The position numbers were made by a program, and so were the translations under genes. A stretch of 64,000 nt of DNA from contig NZ_RJUF01000003.1 in the NCBI RefSeq assembly GCF_024343775.1, positions 1-64,000 of the forward strand, in the 5' to 3' direction. Below the pieces are notes generated by a model that saw only the letters and a program-made list of their open reading frames with translations, was not told the DNA's origin and searched no databases. Positions 18,556 through 26,083 of this stretch are shown here, piece by piece (the stretch's first letter is position 1; each line of letters opens with the position of its first letter). This DNA comes from Lacihabitans soyangensis (lineage in GTDB: Bacteria > Bacteroidota > Bacteroidia > Cytophagales > Spirosomataceae).

Positions 18556-18703
18556 CTTTCTAATTTTTTTAGAGATAAAATCCTTAATAGCAATTTTAGG
18601 AGTACAAAACACTTGTTTTGTTTTGATTACAAAAAGAAGAAACACAGATAAAAAAACTCAATTTCTGAAGACAGTTTGTTATTCGAAAATTTATTGATTT
18701 TCT

Positions 18704-18799
18704 TTACATCCGTCTATGTGTTCCAACACCGTAGGCAATTCCTTTGGCCGTTGGCGGTACTCCAATACCCCTTCGGCCTTTTTTTACTCTTGTATGCAT
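18704..18799 (-). CDS. Possible 31-residue basic leader peptide (doubtful)
   Basis: ATG-started minus-strand frame reading MHTRVKKGRRGIGVPPTAKG... and ending HRRM. The same frame extends upstream without an ATG and repeats a G-V/I-G-x-P pattern (GVGAP, GIGVP, GVGTH). It lies inside the porin mRNA leader. The repeated peptide pattern is exactly what the hairpin repeats would encode, so the frame may be a by-product of RNA structure. Confidence 0.2.
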   Translation of the reverse strand: MHTRVKKGRRGIGVPPTAKGIAYGVGTHRRM

Positions 18800-18827
18800 C
18801 CAAGAGTTTATAGGTGCTCCAACACCT
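18713..18827 (-). promoter_or_regulatory. mRNA leader with three similar GGA-hexaloop hairpins
   Basis: On the minus strand, in 5' to 3' order: GGTG-TTGGAG-CACC (18826-18813), GGTA-TTGGAG-TACC (18769-18756) and GGTG-TTGGAA-CAC (18730-18718). Loops are nearly identical while one stem pair changes on both sides (G-C to A-T), a compensatory change. A fourth stem ACTCTTG/CAAGAGT (18786-18807) lies between the first two. All sit between the operator at 18902-18947 and the porin start at 18555. Candidate RNA-binding-protein or attenuation element; no known riboswitch class was recognised. Confidence 0.5.
18746..18786 (+). terminator. Terminator-like hairpin with T-run on the plus strand
   Basis: GGCCG (18746-18750) pairs with CGGCC (18774-18778), enclosing the hairpin GGTA-CTCCAA-TACC, and is followed by a run of seven T from 18779. 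On the plus strand this has intrinsic-terminator form, although no plus-strand gene lies upstream of it. It could end a short RNA antisense to the porin leader. Confidence 0.4.
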
Positions 18828-18901
18828 TCTTTTGAAATCTTTTTCTAAATCGGAATAAGATTCCCTTCTGATTCTCAATTATTTAAAAAAGGATGACAGT
18901 T

Positions 18902-18947
18902 CGAAATTATAACTAAGTATAAATACTCAAATACATTTAAGTATTTA
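18902..18947 (-). promoter_or_regulatory. Promoter/operator of the porin-nrtABD operon
   Basis: Minus strand: half-site ATACTT, 10-bp spacer, dyad GAGTAT-TT-ATACTT (plus 18915-18928), five bases, then TAATTTCG (18909-18902), one mismatch from the -7 consensus TAnnTTTG. TTTG at the dyad start is the -33 element with an 18-bp spacer. Predicted start is near 18895, giving a long leader of about 340 nt. Spacing is identical to the block upstream of the MFS-nasC operon. Confidence 0.7.
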
Positions 18948-19196
18948 TTTTAAGGAAATAGGAAAAGTTCTTTGCATGTTTTAATTTAACATTTGAAAAT
19001 TTATATTTTGAAAATTGAAACACCAAAAAACACCGATTTTTTCACCTTGTATAAATTCACTTGTTTTTACATGTTTTTGATTTTTTTGCCCACTTTTTTG
19101 ATTTTTTTAAACCACATTTTTACTATTCTGTAACTTTTGCTATCATTTATTAACTTTTTTAAACCTATTTTTGAAAGAAATACAATTTTGTGTTCT

Positions 19197-19270
19197 TAGC
19201 CCGAGTGGCCTAGTAGCGGAAAGTTTCGGTGGAAACAAAACTTTGATTGAAGAAAGACTTTAGTAAATTA
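19197..19270 (+). promoter_or_regulatory. Possible structured leader of the DUF5946-like gene
   Basis: Two overlapping hairpins are possible: GTTTC-GGTG-GAAAC (19223-19236) or AAAGTTT (19220-19226) with AAACTTT (19238-19244). They cannot form together. This lies 90-130 bases before the start codon. It is only a structural possibility; no known RNA family was recognised. Confidence 0.25.
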
Positions 19271-19333
19271 TAGTTTGATTGCTTTTCAAAAGAATGAATA
19301 ATTGCATCCTATATCGTTTGGAGATTTATTAAT

Positions 19334-19750
19334 ATGCAGGAACATTATAACGAACTGGCGTTTTTTACCTTAAACCTCCATGATGATCGTTTTGTGCATC
19401 AATATGTGGTTGATGCCTTTACTTGTCAATATGCCGATGACAACACAAAACCCATAAGCCTAACTTTTGCTTTAGCTGGCTTATATTTGTTTATAGAGAA
19501 AGGATACTCGGGCAGGGAGGTACAGAAATTCCATACATTAATGAGCAAAAGAAAAATGGCTTGGCCAAATTTCATTGTGCCTTCTTATCAAGAGCTCCAT
19601 GTGGATATTTCGTCGGTAATTGCCTGTAATGATCAAAATGAACGAATCGAATTAATCGAAAAATGGTGTGCTGGTGTTTGGGAAGTCAATAAGGAGAATC
19701 ATGACAAGGTAGAGGATTTAGTTAGAAATTATTTGGGCTGCAAGAAATAA
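19334..19750 (+). CDS. Conserved hypothetical protein, DUF5946-like
   Basis: 138-residue soluble protein without signal peptide or membrane segment. The stretch HQYVVDAFTCQYAD followed by PISLTFALAGLYLFIEKGYSGREVQ resembles the DUF5946 family, whose function is unknown. It lies between the porin operon promoter and cobA, inside the nitrate island, transcribed in the opposite direction to both neighbours. A nitrogen-related role is inference from position only. Confidence 0.55.
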   Translation: MQEHYNELAFFTLNLHDDRFVHQYVVDAFTCQYADDNTKPISLTFALAGLYLFIEKGYSGREVQKFHTLMSKRKMAWPNFIVPSYQELHVDISSVIACNDQNERIELIEKWCAGVWEVNKENHDKVEDLVRNYLGCKK

Positions 19751-19798
19751 TCAAATTGAAATTTGAGTTGTCGTTTATCCAATGAGCGAAAACACAAT

Positions 19799-20554
19799 TT
19801 AGTTACAAAGTATCTCCGACCCATACTGTAGGATGTACTCTTTGTGTAGACTCACCACTTCCCCTATTATTATCACAGACGGCTGCTTGATGTTTTCTTC
19901 TCTTACTTTTGCGGCTATATCTTTAATTTTGCCAATCACAAACCGCTCATTGTGACAAGTTCCGTTTTGGATAATAGCCACTGGTGTTTCCACTTTGCCA
20001 TAGCTTCTAAAAATTTTAGCTATTTCTTCAAGTTTGCTCAAGCCCATTAATATTACTATTGTCGCACTCGACTGAGCCGCCAAGTATATGTCTTTTGGCA
20101 ATTGCTTTGCTTTTGTGTGGCCTGTCATTACCCAAAAACTCTCTGAAAGTCCGCGTTTAGTTACTGGAATCCCCTGTGCTGTAGGCACTGCAATACAACT
20201 AGATACTCCTGAAATTATTTCTGTTTCTATTCCAAACGACTCAGCATGCTCCAGTTCTTCGGTTGCTCTACCAAATACTATTGGGTCGCCTCCCTTCAGT
20301 CTGACGGCATGGCCATACTCAAATGCCGAAGCTATCAAAAGCTCGTTTATTTGGTCTTGAGTCAAGCTATGGCTTTCAAATCTTTTGCCCACAAATATAT
20401 GCTTACAATCTTGCCGGGTATATTTTAAAAGTTCTTCATTAGCTAAAGCATCATATAAAACCACATCTGCATTTTCTAAAGCCCTTATTCCTTTAAGAGT
20501 AATCAATTCAACATCCCCTGGCCCAGCTCCTACAAGTGTTATTTTTGGTTTCAT
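19799..20554 (-). CDS. cobA: Uroporphyrinogen-III C-methyltransferase (SUMT)
   Basis: Methylates uroporphyrinogen III twice with S-adenosylmethionine to precorrin-2, the precursor of siroheme. The N-terminal LVGAGPGDVELITLKG and the internal RLKGGDPIVFGRATEE motifs are diagnostic. 251 residues corresponds to a stand-alone SUMT without the CysG ferrochelatase half. It is divergent from nirB, whose siroheme it should help supply. A perfect AAGTAT-TA-ATACTT dyad lies 7-20 bp upstream of its ATG. Confidence 0.93.
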   Translation of the reverse strand: MKPKITLVGAGPGDVELITLKGIRALENADVVLYDALANEELLKYTRQDCKHIFVGKRFESHSLTQDQINELLIASAFEYGHAVRLKGGDPIVFGRATEELEHAESFGIETEIISGVSSCIAVPTAQGIPVTKRGLSESFWVMTGHTKAKQLPKDIYLAAQSSATIVILMGLSKLEEIAKIFRSYGKVETPVAIIQNGTCHNERFVIGKIKDIAAKVREENIKQPSVIIIGEVVSLHKEYILQYGSEILCN

Positions 20555-20560
20555 ATTTTT

Positions 20561-20574
20561 AAGTATTAATACTT
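20561..20574. promoter_or_regulatory. Perfect operator dyad upstream of cobA
   Basis: AAGTAT-TA-ATACTT is a perfect palindrome with the same half-site and 2-bp spacer as the dyads upstream of the MFS-nasC and porin-nrt operons. It begins 7 bp before the cobA start codon, so its geometry differs from the other two; no -7 box downstream of it was found. Confidence 0.6.
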
Positions 20575-20725
20575 ATAAGTTTTTAGAAGAAATCCAATTG
20601 TACTATTTTTAGTTAAAATTTAATATTTATTTCAAAAACAAGTCTATTTGAACATAAATAATAGATTTTCTTTAACAATCTTAGTGTTTTAATTTTCAAT
20701 TATCTAATATTGTTTCATAATTAAT

Positions 20726-20799
20726 TACTTATTAATACTCATTTTATAAATATTATTAGATAAGTACAATTGAGTATTTTTATCACGTATATAAGTTTG
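20726..20799 (+). promoter_or_regulatory. nirB promoter with NarL-like heptamers
   Basis: Contains TACTTAT (20726-20732), TACTCAT (20736-20742), reverse-oriented ATAAGTA (20760-20766) and TTGAGTA (20770-20776). The first three fit the NarL heptamer TACYYMT. TTG (20770-20772) and TAAGTTTG (20792-20799) form a Bacteroidota -33/-7 pair with a 19-bp spacer. ATACTC and GAGTAT half-sites are 31 bp apart, which is two helical turns more than the 10 bp in the other two promoters. The -7 box ends six bases before the ATG. Confidence 0.6.
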
Positions 20800-20804
20800 A
20801 TATC

Positions 20805-23327
20805 ATGAAAAAGAAAGTAGTTGTAGTTGGTAACGGTATGGTGGGTTACAAATTTTGTGAAAAATTAGTATCCAAAGGTGGAAATGAACAGTTTGATATT
20901 ATTGTGTTTGGAGAAGAACCTCGCCCAGCTTACGACAGGGTTCACCTGAGTGCTTATTTTGGCGAGAAAACTATTGCAGAACTTACTATGGCACCTTTGG
21001 AATGGTATTCCGAAAACCAAATACAATTATATCTCAGTGACCCAGTGACCAATATTGATAGAAAAAAGAAAATCATCAATACCCACCAAGGCATTTCGCT
21101 CAACTACGACTATTTAATACTCGCCACGGGTTCTGCTCCATTTGTTCCACCGATTCCTGGGGTAGAAAAAGACGGGGTTTTTGTTTACAGAACGATTGAA
21201 GACTTAGACATGATGAAATCTCATGCGGCAAAATCTAAAATAGGGGCTGTAATAGGGGGAGGTCTTTTAGGCTTAGAGGCCGCTAAAGCTTTACTTGATT
21301 TGGGAATCACCGATGCCCACGTTATAGAATTTGCACCGAGACTTATGCCAAAACAAATAGATCAGGCAGGTTCTGATATTTTAAAAAGCAAATTGAATGC
21401 ACTGGGCATAAAGATTCACTGCAATAAAAACACACAAGAAATATCTGGCGAAGATAGCATCGAAAAAATGGTGTTTGCTGATGGAGAGACATTGAAAGTT
21501 GATATGTTAGTCATTTCTGCTGGAATAAAACCCCGCGATGAACTGGCTAAAATAGCGGGCTTAGAAGTTGGCTCAAGAGGCGGTATATTGGTAAATAATA
21601 AACTCCAAACCTCTGACGAAAGTATTTTCGCAATTGGCGAATGTGCATTGCACGAGCACATGATTTACGGCTTGGTAGCTCCAGGTTATGAAATGGCCGA
21701 CATCGTAGCGTCAGAACTTATGGGTAATGCAACCAAAGAATTTACCGGTTTTGATATGTCCACCAAACTAAAGCTCATTGGTGTAGATGTCGCTAGTTTC
21801 GGCAATGCATTTGCTGAAGAGCCAGATTGTCAGACCATTATATATGAAAACAAAACCAAGGGTGTTTACAAACGCATAAACATCAGCAACGATAACAAAT
21901 ACCTTTTGGGAGGTATATTAGTGGGTGATGCCGAGCAATACAATATGCTTTTGCAAACGGTGAACAATAAACTTCCTATCCCTGCAGACGCTGAGGATTT
22001 GATCTTGGGCTCGCGTGGTGGTGAGTCCGGGGGAGAATCCGGCGTGATGTCTTTACCAGATGAAGCTCTGATTTGTTCTTGCGAAGCGATTACGAAAGGG
22101 CAAATTTGCCATGAGGTGATTGAAAATGGGAATGACACAGTGGATGCTCTTAAAAAATCAACAAAAGCTTGTACGGGTTGTGGAGGATGCACACCCATGG
22201 TGAAGGATCTAATTCAAGGCATTCTTAAATCTCAAGGAAAAGTAGTTAGAAACGTTCTTTGTGAGCATTTTGACCATACCCGTCAGGAATTATTGAGTTT
22301 GGTAAAAATCAAAAACCTCAAAACTTACGACGACGTTTTGGAAGATTTGGGACATGGAGATGGTTGCGAAATTTGTAAGCCAGCGGTGGCTTCAATATTA
22401 GCAAGCCTTTGGAACGAAAACGTCCTCGAAAAAGGCCGTTTAACGGCACAGGATTCTAACGACAGATTTTTGGCCAACATCCAAAGAGGCGGAACTTATT
22501 CTGTAGTTCCTCGAATTCCGGGCGGAGAAATAACGCCTGAAAAACTCATAGCGATTGGTGAGGTAGCTCAAAAATATGGTCTTTATACCAAAATAACTGG
22601 TGGCCAACGGATTGACATGTTCGGTGCTCATGTAGGAGATTTACCTGCAATTTGGGAAGAATTAATCGCCGCGGGCTTCGAAAGTGGGCAGGCTTATGGA
22701 AAATCTCTGAGAACCGTAAAAAGCTGCGTAGGAACTACTTGGTGTAGGTTTGGCGTGCAAGATGCCGTAAGTTTTGCTATAGAGGTAGAGAATAGATACA
22801 AAGGACTCCGTTCACCACATAAACTCAAGTCGGCGGTATCGGGCTGTATTAGAGAATGTGCCGAAGCTCAAAGCAAAGATTTCGGAATTATAGCTACTGA
22901 AAAAGGTTGGAATCTTTATGTATGCGGCAACGGTGGATCCAAACCTCGCCATGCAGAACTCTTGGCCACTGATGTTAGTAGCGAAATGTGTCTTAAGCTA
23001 ATCGATAGATTCTTGATGTTTTACATAAAAACAGCCGAGCCTCTTCAAAGAACGGCCCCATGGCTCGACAAAATGGAGGGTGGACTGGCCTACCTCAAAT
23101 CTGTAGTTATAGACGATTCCCTAGGATTGAACGCCCAGTTTGAGGCCGACATGGACGCTCTGGTAGACTCCTACAAATGCGAGTGGAAAGAGGCCGTTGA
23201 AACCCCCGAAATCAGAAAAAGATTCGTGCACTTTGTAAATGCTCCTGAAGAAAAAGACCCAACGGTGAAGTTTGAGCCACTTCGAGAACAGATAAAGGCA
23301 GAAGACTGGAATGCTGTATTAAAGTAA
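20805..23327 (+). CDS. nirB: Nitrite reductase [NAD(P)H], large subunit
   Basis: Six-electron reduction of nitrite to ammonium in the cytoplasm. Order of domains: FAD/NAD-binding oxidoreductase (VVVVGNGMVG at the N-terminus, second Rossmann VIGGGLLGLEAAK), BFD-like [2Fe-2S] domain (ICSCEA, then CTGCGGC), and ferredoxin-like plus siroheme/4Fe-4S half. The latter has the complete ligand set SCVGTTWC and GCIREC. Full length at 840 residues. nirD follows after 13 bp. The start must lie at or near 20805 because the FAD motif begins at residue 4. Confidence 0.97.
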   Translation: MKKKVVVVGNGMVGYKFCEKLVSKGGNEQFDIIVFGEEPRPAYDRVHLSAYFGEKTIAELTMAPLEWYSENQIQLYLSDPVTNIDRKKKIINTHQGISLNYDYLILATGSAPFVPPIPGVEKDGVFVYRTIEDLDMMKSHAAKSKIGAVIGGGLLGLEAAKALLDLGITDAHVIEFAPRLMPKQIDQAGSDILKSKLNALGIKIHCNKNTQEISGEDSIEKMVFADGETLKVDMLVISAGIKPRDELAKIAGLEVGSRGGILVNNKLQTSDESIFAIGECALHEHMIYGLVAPGYEMADIVASELMGNATKEFTGFDMSTKLKLIGVDVASFGNAFAEEPDCQTIIYENKTKGVYKRINISNDNKYLLGGILVGDAEQYNMLLQTVNNKLPIPADAEDLILGSRGGESGGESGVMSLPDEALICSCEAITKGQICHEVIENGNDTVDALKKSTKACTGCGGCTPMVKDLIQGILKSQGKVVRNVLCEHFDHTRQELLSLVKIKNLKTYDDVLEDLGHGDGCEICKPAVASILASLWNENVLEKGRLTAQDSNDRFLANIQRGGTYSVVPRIPGGEITPEKLIAIGEVAQKYGLYTKITGGQRIDMFGAHVGDLPAIWEELIAAGFESGQAYGKSLRTVKSCVGTTWCRFGVQDAVSFAIEVENRYKGLRSPHKLKSAVSGCIRECAEAQSKDFGIIATEKGWNLYVCGNGGSKPRHAELLATDVSSEMCLKLIDRFLMFYIKTAEPLQRTAPWLDKMEGGLAYLKSVVIDDSLGLNAQFEADMDALVDSYKCEWKEAVETPEIRKRFVHFVNAPEEKDPTVKFEPLREQIKAEDWNAVLK

Positions 23328-23340
23328 GTATAATGAACCA

Positions 23341-23736
23341 ATGATACATCTGTATGAATTATTTCATGCCATGATGAAACCAATGAAAAATATGAACAAT
23401 ACCGAAACAATTACAACGTGGATATTGGCATGTAAAGTTGAGGATATCCCAGAAAATGGAGGAGCCTGTGTTTTACTTGACGGAGAACAAATAGCCATAT
23501 ATAATTTTAAAAAACGTGGCGAATGGTATGCCACGCAAAATCTTTGCCCTCACAAACAACAGATGGCACTTTCTAGAGGAATGATAGGCTCTACTGGAGA
23601 AGAGCCCAAAGTGGCCTGTCCCTTTCACAAGAAAACATTCTCGTTAAAAACAGGAGCTTGCTTGAGTGGCGACGATTATGAAATTAAAACTTACGAAGTA
23701 AAAGTGGAAAACAACCAAGTGTTTGTTGCACTTTGA
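23341..23736 (+). CDS. nirD: Nitrite reductase, small Rieske-type subunit
   Basis: Rieske [2Fe-2S] partner of NirB. The cluster ligands are visible as CPHKQ and CPFHKK, with an intervening loop of normal size. The annotated start gives 131 residues; the Met at 23392 (MNNTETITTW) would give the more usual NirD N-terminus and may be the true start. It follows nirB by 13 bp and should be co-transcribed. Confidence 0.92.
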   Translation: MIHLYELFHAMMKPMKNMNNTETITTWILACKVEDIPENGGACVLLDGEQIAIYNFKKRGEWYATQNLCPHKQQMALSRGMIGSTGEEPKVACPFHKKTFSLKTGACLSGDDYEIKTYEVKVENNQVFVAL

Positions 23737-23855
23737 TTTACAGAATTATGGCCATTCGGGTTTTCAGATAAATCTCAAAATCCGCAACCTTGTGTAAAAA
23801 ACACTTATGAATCTACTTGGTGACTGTATATTAGGTTTTTTTAGCTCATTTATGT

Positions 23856-23863
23856 TATTTTTG
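23856..23863 (+). promoter_or_regulatory. Possible -7 box of the nitrate sensor gene
   Basis: TATTTTTG fits TAnnTTTG and lies 20 bp before the sensor kinase ATG. No good -33 TTG was found at the right distance, so support is weak. No copy of the AAGTAT/ATACTT dyad is present here. Confidence 0.3.
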
Positions 23864-23882
23864 ATTTCAAAATAAACCCGAA

Positions 23883-25352
23883 ATGGCCACCTTAGACAAA
23901 ACCGTTGGGCAAAGATTAAAAGTCCAGTATATTTTTGCATTATTGGTAGTGGCCTCTTTAACCATTTTGGGGCAAATCATTATCCAATCTACTCTATCGA
24001 GTTCGCTTGATGACTCACATGTAATAAATATAGCGGGTCGCCAACGCATGCTCAGTCAGCGTCTCACCAAAATCTCACTTATTCTTAATGACCCCACGGT
24101 TTCGGCAGAACAAAAAAATATATATTTGAAAATATTTCCTTCTGCCTATAATCTTTGGAAAGAAAGTCATGAAGCTTTAAAAAACAATAAGCTGGAGAAA
24201 CCCAGAAAGTATAATGTCACTAATAGTCGTGAAATAGCAAAACTGTACCAGAGCATAGAACCTGTTTTTACAAAGCTCTTGGCTTTATTTAAACAAGCTT
24301 CTATCAATAGCCTCAATGATAAAAGCAAAACCGAAATTCTCGAAAATGAACGTTTGTATTTGGAGCTCATGGAAAAAATCGTGTTCACCTACGATGCAGA
24401 GGCCACCAAACGTGTAGACTCTGTAAAATCTTTCGAACTCATTTTGTTGTTTCTTACCTTGGGTACCTTGTTGGTAGAGGCATTCATGATTTTTAGTCCG
24501 TTGGTCAACTACGTAAAAGAGGTAATCGCTCGCTTAACCAGTTCTGAAAGCCAATTGCAAGAAACAAACGACCAGCTGAGGTTTTCTAACAGAATGCTAT
24601 TTCAAGCACAAGAAAAACTCGAAAAAGCCTCTAGAGAAAAATATGAAGCAAAGCTCGAAGAAGAAAAAACCAGGTCGGCCTCGCTATTAGAAGGTCAAGA
24701 AGAAGAACGCAAGAGAATGTCTAGAGAAATGCACGATGGGGTAGGTCAAATGCTAACCGGTATAAAACTGGCGGCTAGCAAACTTAAATCATTAGAAGCG
24801 AGCCATCCCAAGTTTGAGTCCACTTTAAGTAGCCTCCACGACCTCATAAATGAAACAATAGAGGCAACACGAATTGTATCATTTAATCTTATGCCACCAG
24901 TTTTGGCTGATTTTGGATTAGAACCAGTACTGACTATCTTGAAAAATTCTATAGAAAAATCTACCAAAATCAAGGTAAAATTAGAAATCAAACTAATTAA
25001 CGAACGATTGTCCCAAAGCCTAGAAATAAACATTTATCGAATTATACAAGAAGCCACCAACAATACCTTAAAACACGCCAAAGCTAAAAATATCATCATA
25101 AGAATCTTAGAAAAAGACAGTATAGTTTTTGTGGAAATCAGCGATGACGGACTTGGTTTTGACCCTAACCATATTTTTTACAAAAAGCAATCGCTTATCC
25201 ACAATGGTGTGACAAATATTAAAACTCGGTGCGAGCTTTTGCAAGGAAGTTTCAAACTAACCTCGGCTCCTAAAGAAGGTACAAATATTTTCATTAAATT
25301 GCCGATTGATAATTCAGACCAAAATGGGGAAAATAAGAATATTGTTAGTTGA
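23883..25352 (+). CDS. NarX-like nitrate/nitrite sensor histidine kinase
   Basis: Membrane sensor kinase of 489 residues. First membrane segment at about 15-37, then a periplasmic PilJ/NarX-type four-helix sensor whose first helix carries a P-box-like motif (NIAGRQRMLSQRL, about 48-61; the arginine of this motif binds nitrate in E. coli NarX). Second membrane segment at about 183-207, then coiled coil, HisKA_3 dimerisation box with phospho-accepting H284 (REMHDGVGQ) and HATPase domain (DDGLGFD). Overlaps the response regulator start by 29 bp. Nitrate sensing is inferred from motif and location next to nirBD. Confidence 0.85.
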   Translation: MATLDKTVGQRLKVQYIFALLVVASLTILGQIIIQSTLSSSLDDSHVINIAGRQRMLSQRLTKISLILNDPTVSAEQKNIYLKIFPSAYNLWKESHEALKNNKLEKPRKYNVTNSREIAKLYQSIEPVFTKLLALFKQASINSLNDKSKTEILENERLYLELMEKIVFTYDAEATKRVDSVKSFELILLFLTLGTLLVEAFMIFSPLVNYVKEVIARLTSSESQLQETNDQLRFSNRMLFQAQEKLEKASREKYEAKLEEEKTRSASLLEGQEEERKRMSREMHDGVGQMLTGIKLAASKLKSLEASHPKFESTLSSLHDLINETIEATRIVSFNLMPPVLADFGLEPVLTILKNSIEKSTKIKVKLEIKLINERLSQSLEINIYRIIQEATNNTLKHAKAKNIIIRILEKDSIVFVEISDDGLGFDPNHIFYKKQSLIHNGVTNIKTRCELLQGSFKLTSAPKEGTNIFIKLPIDNSDQNGENKNIVS

Positions 25353-25977
25353 CGACCACGCCGTAGTTAGAAAAGGGCTAATTTCTTTGCTCGAAGACGA
25401 GGACCACTTAGAAGTAGTTGGAGATGTCGGCAGTGGCAAGGAAGCTTTGGAATTAGTACCAAAACTAAAGCCAGGAGTGATTTTGTTAGACCTGAATATG
25501 CCAGAAATGTCGGGCATGGAAACAGCCAAGCATCTTAAAAAACTAGCCCCCTCCATAAAAATATTGGTGTTTTCGATGCACAACGATGCTGATTATGTTC
25601 TTAAAAGTATTGAAAACGGCATCGATGGATATTTGCTAAAGGACAGTGAAAAAGACGAGATTTTACTTGGAATAAAAACCGTTTTTGAGGGGAATAAATA
25701 CTTCCCACCTTCTATTTCGGCCACGTTGGTTGGAGCTATTCAAACCAAAGGAAAGTCCGTTTCAAGCCCAAAAAATAATTTGAAAACTGATGTTCTTTCG
25801 AAAAAAGAAAAGCAAATTTTGAAATTAATAAGCGAAGGTAAAAACAGTAAAGAAATAGCCGATTTGCTAGATTTAAGTATTCGTACTGTTTCTAACCATA
25901 GAGCAAATATGCTTAAGAAAACCAATCTCAATAACACTGCCGAGCTGGTTAGAATTGCCAGCAAAGAAGGAATTTAG
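25324..25977 (+). CDS. NarL/FixJ-family response regulator
   Basis: Partner of the NarX-like kinase. Receiver domain at residues 1-120 with phospho-acceptor D56 in VILLDLNMP, acidic pair DD at 10-11 and a conserved lysine in LLKDSEKD. LuxR-type helix-turn-helix at about 150-212 (LSKKEKQILKLISEGKNSKE). The start at MGKIRILLVDD (25324) was preferred to the ATA/ATG 18 bp upstream because the receiver fold begins there. Likely binds the TACYYMT-like sites in the nitrate island; that is inference. Confidence 0.88.
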   Translation: MGKIRILLVDDHAVVRKGLISLLEDEDHLEVVGDVGSGKEALELVPKLKPGVILLDLNMPEMSGMETAKHLKKLAPSIKILVFSMHNDADYVLKSIENGIDGYLLKDSEKDEILLGIKTVFEGNKYFPPSISATLVGAIQTKGKSVSSPKNNLKTDVLSKKEKQILKLISEGKNSKEIADLLDLSIRTVSNHRANMLKKTNLNNTAELVRIASKEGI

Positions 25978-26083
25978 TCAGACCCCCTACTAATCAAAGA
26001 AAAATCCATCAGTTATGAAGACTTTGCTAAAACCAGAGCTATTGTTTTTCGTGCCTTGGTATCTTTATTATGAGAGCTTAAAA

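Larger units (their letters stand above)
18646..19333. other. Regulatory intergenic region upstream of the porin operon and of the DUF5946-like gene
   Basis: No established gene. The left part (about 18700-18830) contains three similar hairpins, a plus-strand terminator-like structure and a short basic minus-strand frame. The middle (18902-18947) holds the porin operon promoter/operator. The remainder up to 19150 is very T-rich. 19197-19270 holds a possible leader structure for the plus-strand gene starting at 19334. Confidence 0.7.

Noticed and set aside
18713-18827. Canonical ANTAR-type nitrate antitermination leader
   Set aside because: Hexaloops start with U instead of the required A, there is no terminator after the hairpins on the coding strand, and no ANTAR protein is in the window.
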